A stretch of 64,000 bases of DNA from assembly GCA_934426825.1 (NCBI GenBank), contig CAKRYI010000003.1, forward strand, positions 62,001-126,000. Direction: 5' to 3'. The position numbers were made by a program, and so were the translations under genes. Numbering within the stretch: the stretch's first letter is position 1; each line of letters starts with the position of its first letter. Under the pieces are notes generated by a model. It had not been told where the DNA came from. It worked only from the letters and a program-made list of their open reading frames with translations, and did not search any database. This DNA comes from an uncultured Acetatifactor sp. (lineage in GTDB: Bacteria; Bacillota; Clostridia; Lachnospirales; Lachnospiraceae). This document shows, piece after piece, positions 45,001 through 54,268 of this stretch.

Positions 45001-46601
45001 CATTGATTTCCCCTCCGCCTCATCACGATATTTATTCCATCGAGGATTTGGCGCAGTTAATTTATGATTTGAAAAATGCCAATACGGACGCACGTATTTC
45101 CGTGAAACTGGTGTCCGAGGCCGGTGTCGGTACGGTGGCAGCAGGTGTGGCAAAAGCAGGTGCACAGGTCATTCTGGTGTCCGGATATGACGGCGGTACC
45201 GGAGCGGCACCCCGCAACTCCATTCACAATGCGGGTCTGCCTTGGGAGCTTGGACTGGCAGAGACACACCAGACTTTGATTATGAACGGTCTGCGTAACA
45301 AAGTCCGCATTGAGACGGACGGTAAGCTGATGAGCGGACGTGATGTGGCAATCGCAGCTATCTTAGGTGCGGAGGAATTCGGATTTGCCACGGCGCCCCT
45401 TGTGACAATGGGCTGTGTCATGATGAGAGTATGTAATCTGGATACCTGCCCGGTGGGCGTGGCAACCCAGAACCCGGAGCTTCGCAAGAACTTCAGAGGA
45501 AAACCGGAGTATGTGGAAAACTTCATGCTTTTCATTGCACAGGAGCTTCGTGAATATATGGCAAAACTGGGTGTGCGCACCGTGGACGAACTGGTGGGCA
45601 GAACGGATTTGCTGAAAAAGAAAGAGAATCTGACCGAGCGCCAGAAGGAAATCGACCTGACACAGATTTTGTCCAATCCTTACGAGCATACCAAACAGAA
45701 GGTTACGTTCGACCCGAAGCAGGTATACGACTTTGAACTGGAGAAATCACTGGACGAAAGAGTGCTCTTAAAACAGTTCGGAAAGGCAATGGATGCCGGA
45801 CAGAAGAGAAGCATTGAGGTGGATGTCACCAATACGGACCGTGCTTTCGGTACGATTCTGGGCAGTGAGATAACAAAGCGTCTTGGAGACAATGTGGAGG
45901 AAGATACTTACCGCGTACTGTGCAAGGGCGCAGGCGGACAGTCCTTCGGCGCATTTATTCCCAAGGGCCTTACGCTGGAACTGGTAGGCGACAGCAACGA
46001 TTACTTCGGCAAGGGCTTATCCGGCGGTAAACTGATTGTATATCCGCCGAAGGGCAGCAAGTTCAAGGCAGAGGACAATATCATTATCGGTAACGTGGCT
46101 CTGTACGGCGCAACTTCCGGAAAAGCGTACATTAACGGTGTGGCAGGCGAAAGATTCTGCGTCCGTAACTCCGGTGCCAATGCAGTGGTAGAGGGTGTCG
46201 GCGACCACGGCTGTGAATATATGACCGGCGGACGGGTTGTGGTACTCGGAAGAACAGGAAAGAACTTTGCGGCAGGTATGAGCGGCGGTATCGCTTACGT
46301 GCTGGATGAGGGCAATGACCTGTACAAACGGCTGAACAAAGAGATGGTATCTTCCCACGAGATTACCTCTAAATATGATGTGATGGAACTGAAATCCATG
46401 ATACAGGAACATGTGGCGGCAACCAATTCCGAAAAGGGCAAGGAGATTTTGGACAACTTTGACACATATCTGCCGAAGTTTAAAAAGATTATCCCCCACG
46501 ATTACGACCGTGTTCTGAAAACCATCGTACAGATGGAAGAAAAGGGATTGAGCCCGGAACAGGCACAGATTGAAGCATTTTATGCAAACACCAGAAAATA
46601 G
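42054..46601 (+). CDS. gltB: Glutamate synthase, large subunit
   Basis: 1515 residues from ATG 42054 (AAAGGAG eight bases upstream; an open frame reaches back to 41982 but would overlap the terminator). With GltD it converts glutamine and 2-oxoglutarate to two glutamates. Cys23 in HDNCGIG is the glutaminase nucleophile exposed after removal of a 22-residue propeptide. MVHSRFSTNTNPSW and VHNGEINTIRGN complete the amidotransferase domain. The FMN domain has GAMSYGSISKEAH, GEGGHLPGGKVYPWIA and VSGYDGGTGAAP. Cysteines CVMMRVCNLDTC bind a 3Fe-4S cluster. The GXGXG domain ends the protein. Codon use is strongly biased, implying high expression. Confidence 0.96.
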   Translation: MFDVKNNLPQAPLHREAFEHDNCGIGACVNINGEKTRATVENALKIVENLEHRAGKDAEGKTGDGVGILTQIPHKFFARVTKALGIEIGGEREYGVGMFFFPQDELRRNQAKKMFEIIVEKEGMQFLGWREVPTFPNVLGHKAVECMPYIMQGFVKKPAQVEKGLPFDRKLYIARRVFEQSTDDTYVVSLSSRTIVYKGMFLVGQLRTFFADLQCEDFVSAIAMVHSRFSTNTNPSWERAHPNRFMVHNGEINTIRGNADKMLAREENMESEYLKGQLHKVLPAINKTGSDSAMLDNTLEFLVMNGMDLPLAVMITIPEPWSNDKAMSQMKRDFYQYYATMMEPWDGPASILFSDGDIMGAVLDRNGLRPSRYLITDDGTLILSSEVGVLDIDPTRIKVKERLRPGKMLLVDTVQGRVIDDEELKEKYASNQPYGEWLDSNLVELKHLHIPNQRVEEYTYEDRQRLQKAFGYTYDELKTSILPMAKNGSEAIAAMGVDTPLPVLSKEHHPLFHYFKQLFAQVTNPPIDAIREEIVTSTTVYIGPEGNLLEEMPENCHVLRVNNPILTNTDLLKIKNMNVEGFKVEVVPIIYYKNTSLERAIDRLFVEVDRAYRDGVNVLILSDRGVDENHVSIPSLLAVSALNQYLVRTKKRTKVALILESGEPREVHHFATLLGYGACAINPYLAQETIRELIDSHMLDKDYYAAVDDYNNAVLHGIVKIASKMGISTIQSYQGSQIFEAIGISSEVINKYFSNTVSRVGGITLKDIEKQVDELHSEAFDPLGLGTDLTLDSPGYHKMRSGGDEHLYNPATIHTLQESTRRGDYNLFKQYTAMVNDETSIKNLRGLMDFNYPKKGVPIEEVEPVESIVTRFKTGAMSYGSISKEAHETMAIAMNRLHGKSNSGEGGEDLERLTVGADGLDRCSAIKQVASGRFGVTSRYLVSAKEIQIKMAQGAKPGEGGHLPGGKVYPWIAKTRHSTPGVALISPPPHHDIYSIEDLAQLIYDLKNANTDARISVKLVSEAGVGTVAAGVAKAGAQVILVSGYDGGTGAAPRNSIHNAGLPWELGLAETHQTLIMNGLRNKVRIETDGKLMSGRDVAIAAILGAEEFGFATAPLVTMGCVMMRVCNLDTCPVGVATQNPELRKNFRGKPEYVENFMLFIAQELREYMAKLGVRTVDELVGRTDLLKKKENLTERQKEIDLTQILSNPYEHTKQKVTFDPKQVYDFELEKSLDERVLLKQFGKAMDAGQKRSIEVDVTNTDRAFGTILGSEITKRLGDNVEEDTYRVLCKGAGGQSFGAFIPKGLTLELVGDSNDYFGKGLSGGKLIVYPPKGSKFKAEDNIIIGNVALYGATSGKAYINGVAGERFCVRNSGANAVVEGVGDHGCEYMTGGRVVVLGRTGKNFAAGMSGGIAYVLDEGNDLYKRLNKEMVSSHEITSKYDVMELKSMIQEHVAATNSEKGKEILDNFDTYLPKFKKIIPHDYDRVLKTIVQMEEKGLSPEQAQIEAFYANTRK

Positions 46602-46664
46602 GGCATTTGGAGCAAAGATTGACAATGCTTACTTCGTTTGCAAAGTATGTTAGGAGGAATGAAA

Positions 46665-48158
46665 ATGGGAAAACCAACCGGATTTATGGAATATAAGCGG
46701 GAAGTCAGCAAGGCTGAGGACCCCAAAAAGAGAATCAAGCATTTCAATGAATTTCATGAGCATTTGCCCAAGGAGCAGCAACAGCTCCAAGGGGCGCGCT
46801 GTATGGAATGCGGCGTTCCCTTCTGCCAGTCGGGAATGATGTTGTGCGGAATGACCAGCGGATGTCCTTTGCACAATCTTGTGCCGGAGTGGAACGATTT
46901 GGTATATAACGGTAACTGGCGTGAGGCGTATAACCGTCTGAAAAAGACCAACAATTTCCCGGAGTTTACCTCCCGTGTGTGCCCGGCTCTGTGTGAGGCG
47001 GCATGTACCTGCGGATTGCACGGTGACCCGGTTTCCACCAAGGAAAATGAGTATGCCATTATCGAAAATGCCTATGAGGCAGGATATGCGGCACCGAAGC
47101 CTCCCAAGGTGCGTACCGGCAAGAAGGTGGCTGTTATCGGAAGCGGTCCTTCCGGTCTGGCTGCCGCAGACCAGTTAAATAAGCGCGGACACCTTGTGAC
47201 GGTCTTTGAGCGTTCTGACCGTGTGGGAGGACTGTTAATGTATGGTATTCCCAACATGAAGCTGGAAAAGCAGATTGTGGAGCGCAAGATTAAGGTGATG
47301 GAAGCGGAGGGCGTTACCTTTGTAACCAACACGGATGTGGGTAAGGATGTCAAAGCAGATAAACTGCTGCATGATTTTGACAGGGTGATTCTTGCCTGCG
47401 GAGCTTCCAATCCCAGAGACATTAAGGCACCCGGAAGGGATGCGAAGGGTATTTATTTTGCGGTGGATTTCCTGAAAGCCAATACCAAGAGCCTTTTGGA
47501 TTCCGGGTTTGCGGATAAGACCTATGTGGAGACAAAGGACAAGAACGTGGTTATCATCGGAGGCGGTGATACCGGAAATGACTGTGTGGGAACGGCAATC
47601 CGCCATGGGGCAAAATCCGTTACCCAGATAGAAATGATGCCGAAGGCGCCGGATAAACGTGCCGAGAACAATCCATGGCCGGAGTGGCCCAAGGTATGTA
47701 AGACGGATTACGGTCAGGAGGAAGCCATTGCGGTTTACGGACATGATCCCCGTATTTACGAGTCCACGGTCAAAGAGTTTATCAAGGATAAGGAAGGCAA
47801 TCTGAAGGCTGTCAAAATCGTGAAACTGGCATGGGAGAAGGATGCGGAGACAGGACGCATGAAAATGCAGGAGATTGCGGGCAGCGAGCAGACACTGGAT
47901 GCGGAAATCGTGCTGATTGCGGCAGGATTTTTAGGAACACAGCAGTATGTGGCAGACGCCTTTTCCGTAGAACTCAATGAGCGCACTAATGTAAAGACGG
48001 CGCCCGGCGAGTACCAGACCAGCGTGGACGGCGTATTTGTAACCGGCGATATGCACAGAGGACAGTCCCTTGTGGTATGGGCAATCAGAGAGGGCAGGGA
48101 AGCGGCATGTGCCGTGGACAAGAGCCTGATGGGATATTCCAATCTGGTGGTGCAGTAG
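46665..48158 (+). CDS. gltD: Glutamate synthase, small subunit
   Basis: 497 residues. The ATG at 46665 lies seven bases after TTAGGAGG; the upstream in-frame ATG at 46638 and the ATG at 46659 are badly placed. It feeds electrons from NADPH to GltB. Cysteines CMECGVPFC and CPALCEAAC ligate 4Fe-4S clusters; GSGPSGLAAADQL is the FAD Rossmann motif and GGGDTGNDCVG the NADP motif. It is transcribed with gltB, 63 bases downstream of it. Confidence 0.95.
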   Translation: MGKPTGFMEYKREVSKAEDPKKRIKHFNEFHEHLPKEQQQLQGARCMECGVPFCQSGMMLCGMTSGCPLHNLVPEWNDLVYNGNWREAYNRLKKTNNFPEFTSRVCPALCEAACTCGLHGDPVSTKENEYAIIENAYEAGYAAPKPPKVRTGKKVAVIGSGPSGLAAADQLNKRGHLVTVFERSDRVGGLLMYGIPNMKLEKQIVERKIKVMEAEGVTFVTNTDVGKDVKADKLLHDFDRVILACGASNPRDIKAPGRDAKGIYFAVDFLKANTKSLLDSGFADKTYVETKDKNVVIIGGGDTGNDCVGTAIRHGAKSVTQIEMMPKAPDKRAENNPWPEWPKVCKTDYGQEEAIAVYGHDPRIYESTVKEFIKDKEGNLKAVKIVKLAWEKDAETGRMKMQEIAGSEQTLDAEIVLIAAGFLGTQQYVADAFSVELNERTNVKTAPGEYQTSVDGVFVTGDMHRGQSLVVWAIREGREAACAVDKSLMGYSNLVVQ

Positions 48159-48202
48159 ATGCTTTAAAAGGATGCAGTGAAATTTCATGACGTATAAGGT
48201 AA

Positions 48203-48285
48203 GAGCAGCGGTTCCAATGGGGCCGCTGCTTTTGGGTTCCATGGAACTGTTGCCTTTTCGTTCCATGGGCCGCCTGCTTTTTTTA
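48203..48285 (+). repeat. Three 24-25 bp tandem repeats with terminator character
   Basis: Units beginning GTTCCA start at 48211, 48236 and 48260. The first unit forms AGCAGCGG / CCGCTGCT with T4; the second contains the 12-base palindrome GTTCCATGGAAC; the third ends CCGCCTGC followed by T7, which could pair with the first AGCAGCGG arm. It probably ends gltBD transcription, with duplicated 3' arms. Confidence 0.65.
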
Positions 48286-48364
48286 ATGACTTTCGGGGGG
48301 CTTCGTGGTAGAATAAGAGCAGTATATCCTGCTGCAGGGCGGCAGGGGAAATTGAGGAAAAGTT

Positions 48365-49534
48365 ATGACGGAGACAAAGAATGTGCCGGGCAGTGCCAGA
48401 GGAGCAAAGGAGAGCAGACCCAGAATGGCGAATCTGGAGCTGCTTCGCTGTATTGCAATGATGATGGTGGTGGTACTGCATTATCTTTCCAAAGGAGGAC
48501 TTTTGGCAGAGCCGGCGGACGGTGTGATGAATGCAGCGCAGCTTACGGCATGGATACTGGAAGTGTTCTGCATTGTAGCTGTGAATGTATACATGATGAT
48601 AAGCGGATATTTTCTGTGCAATACTTCCTTTAAGCTGTCCAGACTGATAAAACTATGGCTGCAGGTGTGGTTCTATTCTGTGGGAGTCGGTATGGTGGCG
48701 GCATTCACCGGAATCTTGCCGGCAGAGGAGTGTGACACCCATTATTTTTTAAGCCTGTTGTTCCCGGTTTCCATGGGGCATTACTGGTTTCTGACGGCGT
48801 ATATTTTCCTGTATGTGGCGCTGCCGCTCATATCCATGGCGGTACAGAGAATGACAAAGGAACAGCTGCGTTTTGTGGTTTTGGCATTATTGTTCGTATT
48901 CTGTCTGTTAAAATCCATTCTGCCCTTCCGGCTGGAAATGGACGGACAGGGATATGACTGTATCTGGTATCTGTGTGTGTTCATGGCGGCGGCTTATATC
49001 CGGAAATTTGGAGTTTCCCTGCTTAAGAAGAGATGGCAGTGCATTCTTTTGTATGTGGGGGCATGTCTTGCCATGTTAGCGGAGACATTGTGCCTGCAGC
49101 AGATTTATTTGAAAACCGGTTCATTGGGAAGAATGGTGACGGTTGCGATAGAGTACAACCATATCTTTGCATTTCTGGCGGCAGTGGGATTGTTTCTGAC
49201 ATTCCAAATGACATCTGTGTCGGGTAAGGTGTCGGGGGTAATCAACCGCGTTGCGCCTTATACTTTGGGGGTTTATCTGCTTCATGAAAATCTGGGTGTC
49301 AGATACGCATGGCAGAAATGGCTGTGGGCAGACCGGGCATCCGGCGTTTTCGGTGTGATAATTTATACATTGACTGCAATGGTCATTGTATTTGTAATCG
49401 GTATTTTTGTGGATTTTATCCGCTCTCTTATTATGAAAGGACTGAACCGGCTGTTTGGCTGCATGGGCTGGTATCGCAAATTGCTGGGCGGATTGGAAAA
49501 AGCGGATAATCTGTTTCGGGAGAAAAGAGAATGA
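48365..49534 (+). CDS. Acyltransferase family 3 membrane protein
   Basis: 389 residues, about ten membrane segments. The N-terminal signature LELLRCIAMMMVVVLHYL with the conserved His and the following NVYMMISGYFL mark acyltransferase-3 (OafA-like) proteins, which acylate cell-surface sugars. GAGGAAAAG precedes the ATG. Its stop overlaps the next start by four bases (ATGA), so both are made together. The substrate is unknown. Confidence 0.85.
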   Translation: MTETKNVPGSARGAKESRPRMANLELLRCIAMMMVVVLHYLSKGGLLAEPADGVMNAAQLTAWILEVFCIVAVNVYMMISGYFLCNTSFKLSRLIKLWLQVWFYSVGVGMVAAFTGILPAEECDTHYFLSLLFPVSMGHYWFLTAYIFLYVALPLISMAVQRMTKEQLRFVVLALLFVFCLLKSILPFRLEMDGQGYDCIWYLCVFMAAAYIRKFGVSLLKKRWQCILLYVGACLAMLAETLCLQQIYLKTGSLGRMVTVAIEYNHIFAFLAAVGLFLTFQMTSVSGKVSGVINRVAPYTLGVYLLHENLGVRYAWQKWLWADRASGVFGVIIYTLTAMVIVFVIGIFVDFIRSLIMKGLNRLFGCMGWYRKLLGGLEKADNLFREKRE

Positions 49535-51417
49535 GACAAAACGAAGGCATGGCATATAGCGGCAGAAAAGCCGGAAAACGTATATTGGACAAATTGAACG
49601 GTAATATGGCGCAGGGATTGTATCTGGTGATACTGGCGCTTTACCCGTTGCGGCATATTCACTGGGGACTGGATTTGTGGGACACCGGGTACAATTACGC
49701 CAACTTTGAGTATATGGGGCTGGAGCACATGGATTCCATGTGGCTGTTTTCCACCTATTTATCGAATGTGGTGGGAAATCTGTTGATGAAGCTGCCGATG
49801 GCGGGAACCTTGGCGGGAATGAACTTTTACACGGGATTATTTGTCAGTGTGCTGGCATTGATGGGATATTTTTTCTGCACAAAGAAACTGGGCATTTCTC
49901 CGTTTGTCACGTTCTTGGGAGAGGCGGCGGCAGTCAGCCTGTGCTGGTGCCCGACGGCGTTACTCTATAATTACCTGACGTATGTACTGTTTCTCGGCGG
50001 TGTAATTTTTCTCTATCTGGGTTTGACGGAGGAGAAGAAATGGTGGCTGTTTGCAGCAGGTATCTGTCTCGGAACTAATGTGCTCGTCCGCTTTCCGAAT
50101 TTGCCGGAGGCAGCTTTGATTGTGGCGGTGTGGGCATACGGCGTGATAGAGGGATTGGAGAAAAGAAAGGGCTGGATGCGAAATACCCTGCACCGCACGC
50201 TGTGGTGCCTGAGCGGCTATGTGACAGCGCTTATCCTGTTCTTTTCCTATATTCATATCCGCTATGGCATGGACGCCTATGTGAGCGGAATTCAAAGGCT
50301 TTTTTCCATGACCGACCGGGCAACGGATTACAAGGCAACATCCATGATTCTGGGAATCGTGGATGCGTACCGGGAAAATCTTTACTGGGTGGTGAGGATC
50401 GGATTTATCGCCGGGGTAGGAATGGCAGGATTCGGACTGCTTGCTTTCCTGACAAAGCGTGTTGCCTTTTTCAAGGAGCGGAAAGGGTTGAGCAAGGGGC
50501 TGGAGACAGCGGCGCGGATTGTGTGGCTTGCGGTATGTGCGGCAATGATTGGATGGCTGTATTACAGGGGCTTTTGTGCGACGGAGTATTACGGATACGG
50601 AGCGATTCTGCGTCCGGCGATTCTGTTTATGCTGCTTGCAATGGTGATAGCGGCGGTTCGGATTTTGCAAAAGGACTGTCCCAAAGAGGAAAAACTAATC
50701 AGCGGTATGCTGATTTTGGTGATTTTGCTGACGTCCATCGGAAGCAACAACGGGGTTTATCCCAGCATGAACAATCTGTTTGTGGCAGCGCCTTATACGT
50801 TGTGGGAATGTCAGCGTTTCTGCAAGAGGAATTTATCTTGGATATTTCCCGCAAAAGGAGTGCTCGTTGCGTTCCTTGGACTGTTTATGGTGCAGAGTAT
50901 TCTGTTTGGCGCAAATTTCGTGTTTGTGGAGGCAACAGGGGCACAGAACGTCACAGCAACGGTAGACAACAACGAGGTGCTGAAAGGCATCAAAATGAAC
51001 CCTGAGAGGGCGAAATGGATGGAAGAACTGAGCGCATATGCAGAGGAAAAAGAGTTTGCCGGGCGCGAGGTGATTCTGTACGGTGGACTGCCGGCGCTGT
51101 CCTACTATTTGCAAATGCCATCTGCTTTCAATCCATGGAGCGATTTGGATTCCTACAGTGTCGATACCATGAAAGGGGCGTTATACAGAACACAGGAGAA
51201 AAAAATTTCTGCGAACCGTAAGCCGGTGGTGATTGTGGAACAAAAGTATGTCCGTTTTTTGGACGGAGGCAGAAACGCGCTGGAACAGGACGGCGTGGGC
51301 GAAACGGAAATACAGAAGATAGAGAAGGACGAAAAGTGGCCGCTCTTGCTGGAATATCTGGAAAACAATAACTACGAGAGAACCTTTTCCAATGATAAAT
51401 TTACAGTTTGGGAGTAG
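49531..51417 (+). CDS. Polytopic membrane protein, GT-C glycosyltransferase-like
   Basis: 628 residues. About 11 membrane segments in the first 480 residues and a C-terminal soluble part of about 150 residues (EVLKGIKMNPERAKWMEEL onward). The first loop has LWDTGYNYANFEYM, where the acidic WD resembles the metal or acceptor Asp in GT-C enzymes (PMT/GT39), so a lipid-linked sugar transferase is plausible but not shown. It is coupled to the acyltransferase-3 gene, which suggests both modify one surface glycan. Confidence 0.6.
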   Translation: MRQNEGMAYSGRKAGKRILDKLNGNMAQGLYLVILALYPLRHIHWGLDLWDTGYNYANFEYMGLEHMDSMWLFSTYLSNVVGNLLMKLPMAGTLAGMNFYTGLFVSVLALMGYFFCTKKLGISPFVTFLGEAAAVSLCWCPTALLYNYLTYVLFLGGVIFLYLGLTEEKKWWLFAAGICLGTNVLVRFPNLPEAALIVAVWAYGVIEGLEKRKGWMRNTLHRTLWCLSGYVTALILFFSYIHIRYGMDAYVSGIQRLFSMTDRATDYKATSMILGIVDAYRENLYWVVRIGFIAGVGMAGFGLLAFLTKRVAFFKERKGLSKGLETAARIVWLAVCAAMIGWLYYRGFCATEYYGYGAILRPAILFMLLAMVIAAVRILQKDCPKEEKLISGMLILVILLTSIGSNNGVYPSMNNLFVAAPYTLWECQRFCKRNLSWIFPAKGVLVAFLGLFMVQSILFGANFVFVEATGAQNVTATVDNNEVLKGIKMNPERAKWMEELSAYAEEKEFAGREVILYGGLPALSYYLQMPSAFNPWSDLDSYSVDTMKGALYRTQEKKISANRKPVVIVEQKYVRFLDGGRNALEQDGVGETEIQKIEKDEKWPLLLEYLENNNYERTFSNDKFTVWE

Positions 51418-51441
51418 ATTGGGAAAGTTCGGAATCAAAAA

Positions 51442-51479
51442 AAGGACCGCAGCTTATAAAAGCTGCAGTCCTTTTTTTT
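51442..51479. terminator. Bidirectional terminator overlapping the end of asnA
   Basis: GGACCGCAGCTT-ATAA-AAGCTGCAGTCC with A7 on the left and T8 on the right. The stem has one mismatch. The asnA stop codon (51454-51456) lies inside the hairpin. Confidence 0.9.
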
Positions 51480-52464
51480 CAGCCTCCCGCATGACCTCGT
51501 CGGGCCACAGGGAGCATTGTACTTCTCCGATATGTGCTTTGCGAAGGAAGAACATACAGATTCGGGACTGACCGATTCCTCCGCCGATGGTGAGGGGGAG
51601 TTCCCCGTTGATGACTGCCTGGTGGAACGGGAGCTTTGCACGCTCCGGGCAGCCTGCCTTGTCAAGCTGGGAAAGCAGGGAGTTTTTGTCCACACGGATT
51701 CCCATGCTGGATAATTCCAGTGCAATATCAAGAACCGGATAATATACCACAATATCGGCGTTCATGCTCCAGTCATCATAATCCGGTGCACGTCCGTCGT
51801 GGGGTTCGCCGTTTTCTAATACGTCACCAATCTGCATAATGCAGACAGCGCCTTTTGCCTTGGTAATGTAGTATTCACGCTCCTTGGGAGTGTAATCCGG
51901 GAACATTTCTTCCAATTCTGCGGTGGTGATAAAGAAAATATCGTGGGGAAGAATTTCCTCGATATAATCGTAGTGAATCGCCATGAATTTCTCTGTCTTG
52001 CGCAGTACCTTGTATACGGTGCGCACGGTTTCTTTTAAAGTCTCCAAATTTCTGGTTTCTTTGGTGATAACCTTCTCCCAATCCCACTGGTCTACATAGA
52101 TGGAGTGGATATTGTCGGACTCCTCATCCCTGCGGATTGCGCTCATGTCGGTGTAAAGACCTTCACCGGCGGAAAAACCGTATTTTTTCAGAGCGTAGCG
52201 TTTCCATTTGGCAAGGGACTGAACGATTTCAGCCTCTCTGCCGTCCTGATACTTAATGTCAAAGGTAACGGGGCGCTCAATGCCGTTTAAGTTATCGTTG
52301 AGACCGGATTCCGGGTCTACAAAGAGAGGAGCGGACACTCTTAAGAGGTGTAACCGTTCCGCCAGCAGTCCCTGAAAAAAGTCCTTGACTGTCTTGATTG
52401 CCACCTGTGTGTCATACAGGTTCAATTCTGATTTATAGTTTTTGGGTATGTTTATCTGTGCCAT
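51454..52464 (-). CDS. asnA: Aspartate-ammonia ligase
   Basis: 336 residues, the ammonia-dependent asparagine synthetase related to class II aspartyl-tRNA synthetases. Segments RVSAPLFVDPESGLNDNLNGIERPV, VQSLAKWKRYALKKYG, YVDQWDWEKVI, LTIGGGIGQSRICMFFL (the motif-3-like arginine) and the C-terminal WPDEVM are characteristic. The stop codon sits in the loop of the shared terminator, so the last codons form part of that hairpin. No T-box element is visible upstream. Promoter elements on the minus strand in 52465-52550 are only weakly defined. Confidence 0.95.
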   Translation of the reverse strand: MAQINIPKNYKSELNLYDTQVAIKTVKDFFQGLLAERLHLLRVSAPLFVDPESGLNDNLNGIERPVTFDIKYQDGREAEIVQSLAKWKRYALKKYGFSAGEGLYTDMSAIRRDEESDNIHSIYVDQWDWEKVITKETRNLETLKETVRTVYKVLRKTEKFMAIHYDYIEEILPHDIFFITTAELEEMFPDYTPKEREYYITKAKGAVCIMQIGDVLENGEPHDGRAPDYDDWSMNADIVVYYPVLDIALELSSMGIRVDKNSLLSQLDKAGCPERAKLPFHQAVINGELPLTIGGGIGQSRICMFFLRKAHIGEVQCSLWPDEVMREAEKKGLQLL

Positions 52465-52604
52465 AATATTAATCCTGCTCTCCTGTTTGAAAAATACAAT
52501 ACTATACTATTTAACAGCTTTTTTGCTTGTTTTGCAATAGTTTTTTCAGAAATATTTACCATGTAATATGGAAATAAAATGTGATGGTGTGGAGAATAAA
52601 TTTC

Positions 52605-52651
52605 TTGCAAAAACAGAACGTATGTGCTATCTTAAAATAGAACAAATGTTC
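52605..52651 (+). promoter_or_regulatory. SOS promoter with two LexA boxes
   Basis: TTGCAA (52605-52610), 17-base spacer and TATCTT (52628-52633) form the promoter. A perfect LexA core, GAACAAATGTTC (52640-52651, followed by G), lies at the start site, and a one-mismatch copy, GAACGTATGTGC (52616-52627), lies between -35 and -10. Both fit GAAC-RNRY-GTTY apart from the single base in the second. The remaining 52465-52772 region holds the asnA promoter side and a 120-base leader. Confidence 0.75.
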
Positions 52652-52772
52652 GCAATGTACAAGTAGAATATATAGAAGTGAAGAGTGCACCAAGGTGAAG
52701 GATATGCCAAAGGTGCAGGACACACCATATTAAATGTAAACACAGTGAAATATAGGAAAGAAAAGGGATAAG

Positions 52773-54125
52773 ATGAACTATCTGGCTACCGGGCAGGAAC
52801 TGTCCTTAATGGATAAATTGGGAATATTGACGGATGCGGCGAAGTACGACGTGGCGTGTACCTCCAGCGGAGTGGAGAGAAAGGGGAGACCGGACAGTGT
52901 GGGAAACTGCATTTCTGCGGGAATTTGCCACAGTTTTGCGGGGGACGGAAGGTGCATTTCCCTCCTGAAAATTTTATTTACCAATGAGTGTATTTACGAT
53001 TGCAAATATTGTCAGAACCGCTGCTCCAATGACGTTCCGAGGGCTACCTTCACGCCGGAGGAGGTCTGTACCTTGACCATGGAGTTTTACCGGAGAAATT
53101 ATATCGAGGGATTGTTTTTAAGCTCCGGCATTATTCAGAGTCCCACGTTTACTATGGAGCTCCTCTACCGCACACTGTGGCTGCTTAGAAACCGATACCG
53201 TTTTAACGGATACATTCATGTAAAGGCTATTCCGGGAGCAGATGCGGAGTTAATCAGACAGACGGGCTTTTTGGCAGACAGAATGAGCGTGAATTTGGAG
53301 CTTCCCACAGCGGAAGGACTTCGCAGCCTTGCGCCGAATAAGCACCGCAAAAATATCCTGACGCCAATGCGGCAGATACAGAACGGAATTCATGAGAATC
53401 AGAATGACATTGTACTGTACCGCAATGCGCCGAAATTCGTGACAGGCGGGCAGGCAACACAGATGATTATCGGTGCCACACCGGAAAATGATTATCAGCT
53501 TTTGAATGTGGCGGAAAGCCTGTACCGGAAATTTGAATTAAAGAGGGTGTTTTATTCCGCCTTTGTCAATGTCAACGAGGACAGCACCCTGCCGGCAACG
53601 GTGAGCGGTCCGCCCCTTTTGCGGGAGCACCGGTTATATCAGGCGGACTGGCTGCTTCGGTTTTATGGGTTTCAGGTTTCCGAACTGTTGGATGAAAAGA
53701 GACCTTTTTTCAATGTGATGTTAGATCCGAAGGAGGACTGGGCGGTACGGCATCTGGAGTATTTTCCGGTGGAAATCAACCGGGCGCCCTATCAGGAGCT
53801 TTTGCGGGTGCCGGGAGTCGGGGTGAAAAGTGCGCAGAGAATCGTGGCGGCGAGACGCAGTGCGAGACTGACGTTTGCGGATTTGAAGAAGCTGGGTGTG
53901 GTACTCAAGCGGGCGCTGTTTTTTGTTACCTGTAACGGAAAGATGATGTATCCCACCAAGCTGGAAGAAGATTATATTGTGAGAAACCTGACTACGGATA
54001 AGGAGAGAATCCGGTTTGGCAGTGACGGAATGACTTACAGGCAGATGTCGCTGTTTGATGATAACAAATTTAATATATCCGTAGAACCGCAGGAGAGGCT
54101 GCAGGCTGCGTCGGGACAATTTTAG
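52773..54125 (+). CDS. Radical SAM protein of DNA modification/repair type
   Basis: 450 residues. The radical SAM cluster is Cys73, Cys77 and Cys80 in ECIYDCKYCQNR. The N-terminal GICHSFAGDGRCISLLKILFTN and ELPTAEGLRSLAPNKHRKN blocks match the family called putative DNA modification/repair radical SAM protein (TIGR03916). Residues about 345-365 are a helix-hairpin-helix, VPGVGVKSAQRIVAARR, typical of DNA binding. The partner DUF4130-type gene follows, as in other genomes. A double LexA box upstream puts it under SOS control. Chemistry is unknown. The ribosome site, AAAAGGG, is 7 bases before the ATG. Confidence 0.88.
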   Translation: MNYLATGQELSLMDKLGILTDAAKYDVACTSSGVERKGRPDSVGNCISAGICHSFAGDGRCISLLKILFTNECIYDCKYCQNRCSNDVPRATFTPEEVCTLTMEFYRRNYIEGLFLSSGIIQSPTFTMELLYRTLWLLRNRYRFNGYIHVKAIPGADAELIRQTGFLADRMSVNLELPTAEGLRSLAPNKHRKNILTPMRQIQNGIHENQNDIVLYRNAPKFVTGGQATQMIIGATPENDYQLLNVAESLYRKFELKRVFYSAFVNVNEDSTLPATVSGPPLLREHRLYQADWLLRFYGFQVSELLDEKRPFFNVMLDPKEDWAVRHLEYFPVEINRAPYQELLRVPGVGVKSAQRIVAARRSARLTFADLKKLGVVLKRALFFVTCNGKMMYPTKLEEDYIVRNLTTDKERIRFGSDGMTYRQMSLFDDNKFNISVEPQERLQAASGQF

Positions 54126-54268
54126 TGGTAGGGGACATGGACATAATGCCGTGTCGGTACAGGGGACGAATACAGGGTGCTGTAGCGGTGTATAGAGGGC
54201 ATGAGTACAGTTTACAGTGTCGGTGCAGAGTGAAGACAAAGTGGTTTAGACATGCGGGAGGCAGTAAC

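Noticed and set aside
48203..48285. CRISPR-like repeats
   Set aside because: Units are contiguous without spacers and show terminator structure; no cas genes are in the window.
52465..52600. T-box upstream of asnA
   Set aside because: No conserved T-box sequence, specifier loop or antiterminator is visible on the minus strand.
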